From positions 33,138,501 to 33,202,500 of the forward strand of contig NC_084761.1 of assembly GCF_028858725.1 (NCBI RefSeq): a DNA stretch of 64,000 nt, read 5' to 3'. The notes under the pieces were generated by a model. The model saw only the letters and a list, made by a program, of their open reading frames with translations. It made no database searches and was not told the DNA's origin. Both the position numbers and the translations under genes were made by a program. This document shows positions 63,430 through 64,000 of this stretch, one piece after another (position 1 is the first letter of the stretch; every line of letters starts with the position of its first letter). The DNA comes from Colius striatus (lineage: Eukaryota; Chordata; Aves; Coliiformes; Coliidae).

Positions 63430-63850
63430 TGACCAGTCAACCTGCACTGTGTATTTCTGCTGCTTTAGGAACATAACTTTGTACTTGTCCTTACTGAACT
63501 GCATCCTAATACTTCAGTGCTCCATTTTGTCAAGATCCATTCTAATCCAGCTCCCGTGGTGCTTAAATTCTCTCCTAGCTTTAAGCATCTGCAAATTTTA
63601 TAAGCATCATTCATATTTCATAAGCCAAGTCAGTAATGAAAATACTGAATAATATTGGACCCAGAACAAATCTGAGTGGATTCTACTTCATGCAGCCTTC
63701 CAGGTTGGTGGTAAACAACTGCTAACGACCTTCTATTATGATATTCCAAATTATTTTGCACATACTTTGTAGTAGCTTCAAGATCATTTTCTCACAGGAA
63801 TTTTTTTGGGGAGACTACATGTTTAGAATTTATCTTACCAACGTATGCAA
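63430..63850 (-). mobile_element. Ancient CR1/L3-like reverse-transcriptase fragment
   Basis: Read on the minus strand, it contains GTTCTGGGTCCAATATTATT and CAGTATTTTCATT, then ATAAAATTTGCAGATG and AAGCTAGGAG. These correspond to RT motif B (V-L-G-P-I-L-F) and motif C (K-F-A-D-D-T-K-L-G) of the CR1/L3 group. Many substitutions, indels and stops are present, and motif C has lost several bases. It is far more decayed than the other CR1 copies here and probably predates birds. Confidence 0.7.
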
Positions 63851-64000
63851 TTTTGTCAGTAATAGCTACATTAAGAAGGAATTCAAAGATTTGAAATTCT
63901 CAAGGACATTTTTTCATTCAAGAGCAATACATTAAAAATGATGCTACTACTAAGTATTTCATGTCTCAATGAATGCAGAGCTTTATTTACATATGTATTT

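Larger units (their letters stand above)
60011..64000 (-). other. INPP4B: Partial INPP4B intron at right edge
   Basis: No further INPP4B exon was found in either direction of reading, so this is the 3' part of an intron of at least 4.0 kb. It carries a solo LTR (61.9-62.9 kb) and an old CR1/L3-like fragment (63.4-63.85 kb). I see nothing recognisable at 60.0-61.9 kb. Confidence 0.8.

Noticed and set aside
1..64000. CRISPR arrays, operons, tRNA or rRNA genes, prokaryotic systems
   Set aside because: None seen. The sequence is vertebrate nuclear DNA, and no cloverleaf or regularly spaced repeat array was recognised by eye.

Overview
The window is nuclear DNA from a vertebrate, almost certainly a bird. 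It is AT-rich, gene-poor and intron-rich. It carries many CR1 retrotransposons with the typical avian 3' end and ATTCTGTG octamer tail, plus a solo LTR of a type I recall from bird genomes. Nothing bacterial or viral (other than the old LTR) is present, so almost all short open frames here are chance or transposon remnants.

One protein-coding gene is present: the 3' part of INPP4B (inositol polyphosphate-4-phosphatase type II B), on the minus strand. Eight consecutive coding exons run from 60010 down to 8923. All have GT donors, AG acceptors and matching phases, and together they encode the last ~350 residues. This stretch includes the phosphatase active site C-K-S-A-K-D-R in the exon at 37655-37809. 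The upstream exons (N-terminal C2 region and first half) lie beyond position 64000.

The most notable find is a second terminal exon at 10307-10481, inside the 28.6-kb last intron. It joins the active-site exon in the same phase as the ordinary last exon. It encodes a 57-residue tail ending in a strongly hydrophobic segment and then K-Y-Q-stop, and its stop codon is embedded in an AATAAA poly(A) signal. This fits a membrane-anchored 'beta' form of INPP4B, alternative to the soluble 'alpha' end at 8923-9055.

Layout: 1-2530, no recognised gene; about 2530-8922, probable long 3' UTR or flank, with a small CR1 scrap; 8923-10481, the alpha and beta terminal exons; 10482-37654, large intron with a 2.1-kb minus-strand CR1 (17.5-19.6 kb) and a small CR1 scrap at 31 kb; 37655-37809, active-site exon; 37810-45541, intron with a 3.3-kb plus-strand CR1 retaining ORF1 and ORF2 remnants; 45542-60010, six exons with CR1 3' ends at 45.7 and 52.3 kb; 60011-64000, partial intron with a ~1-kb solo LTR and a much older CR1/L3-like reverse-transcriptase fragment.
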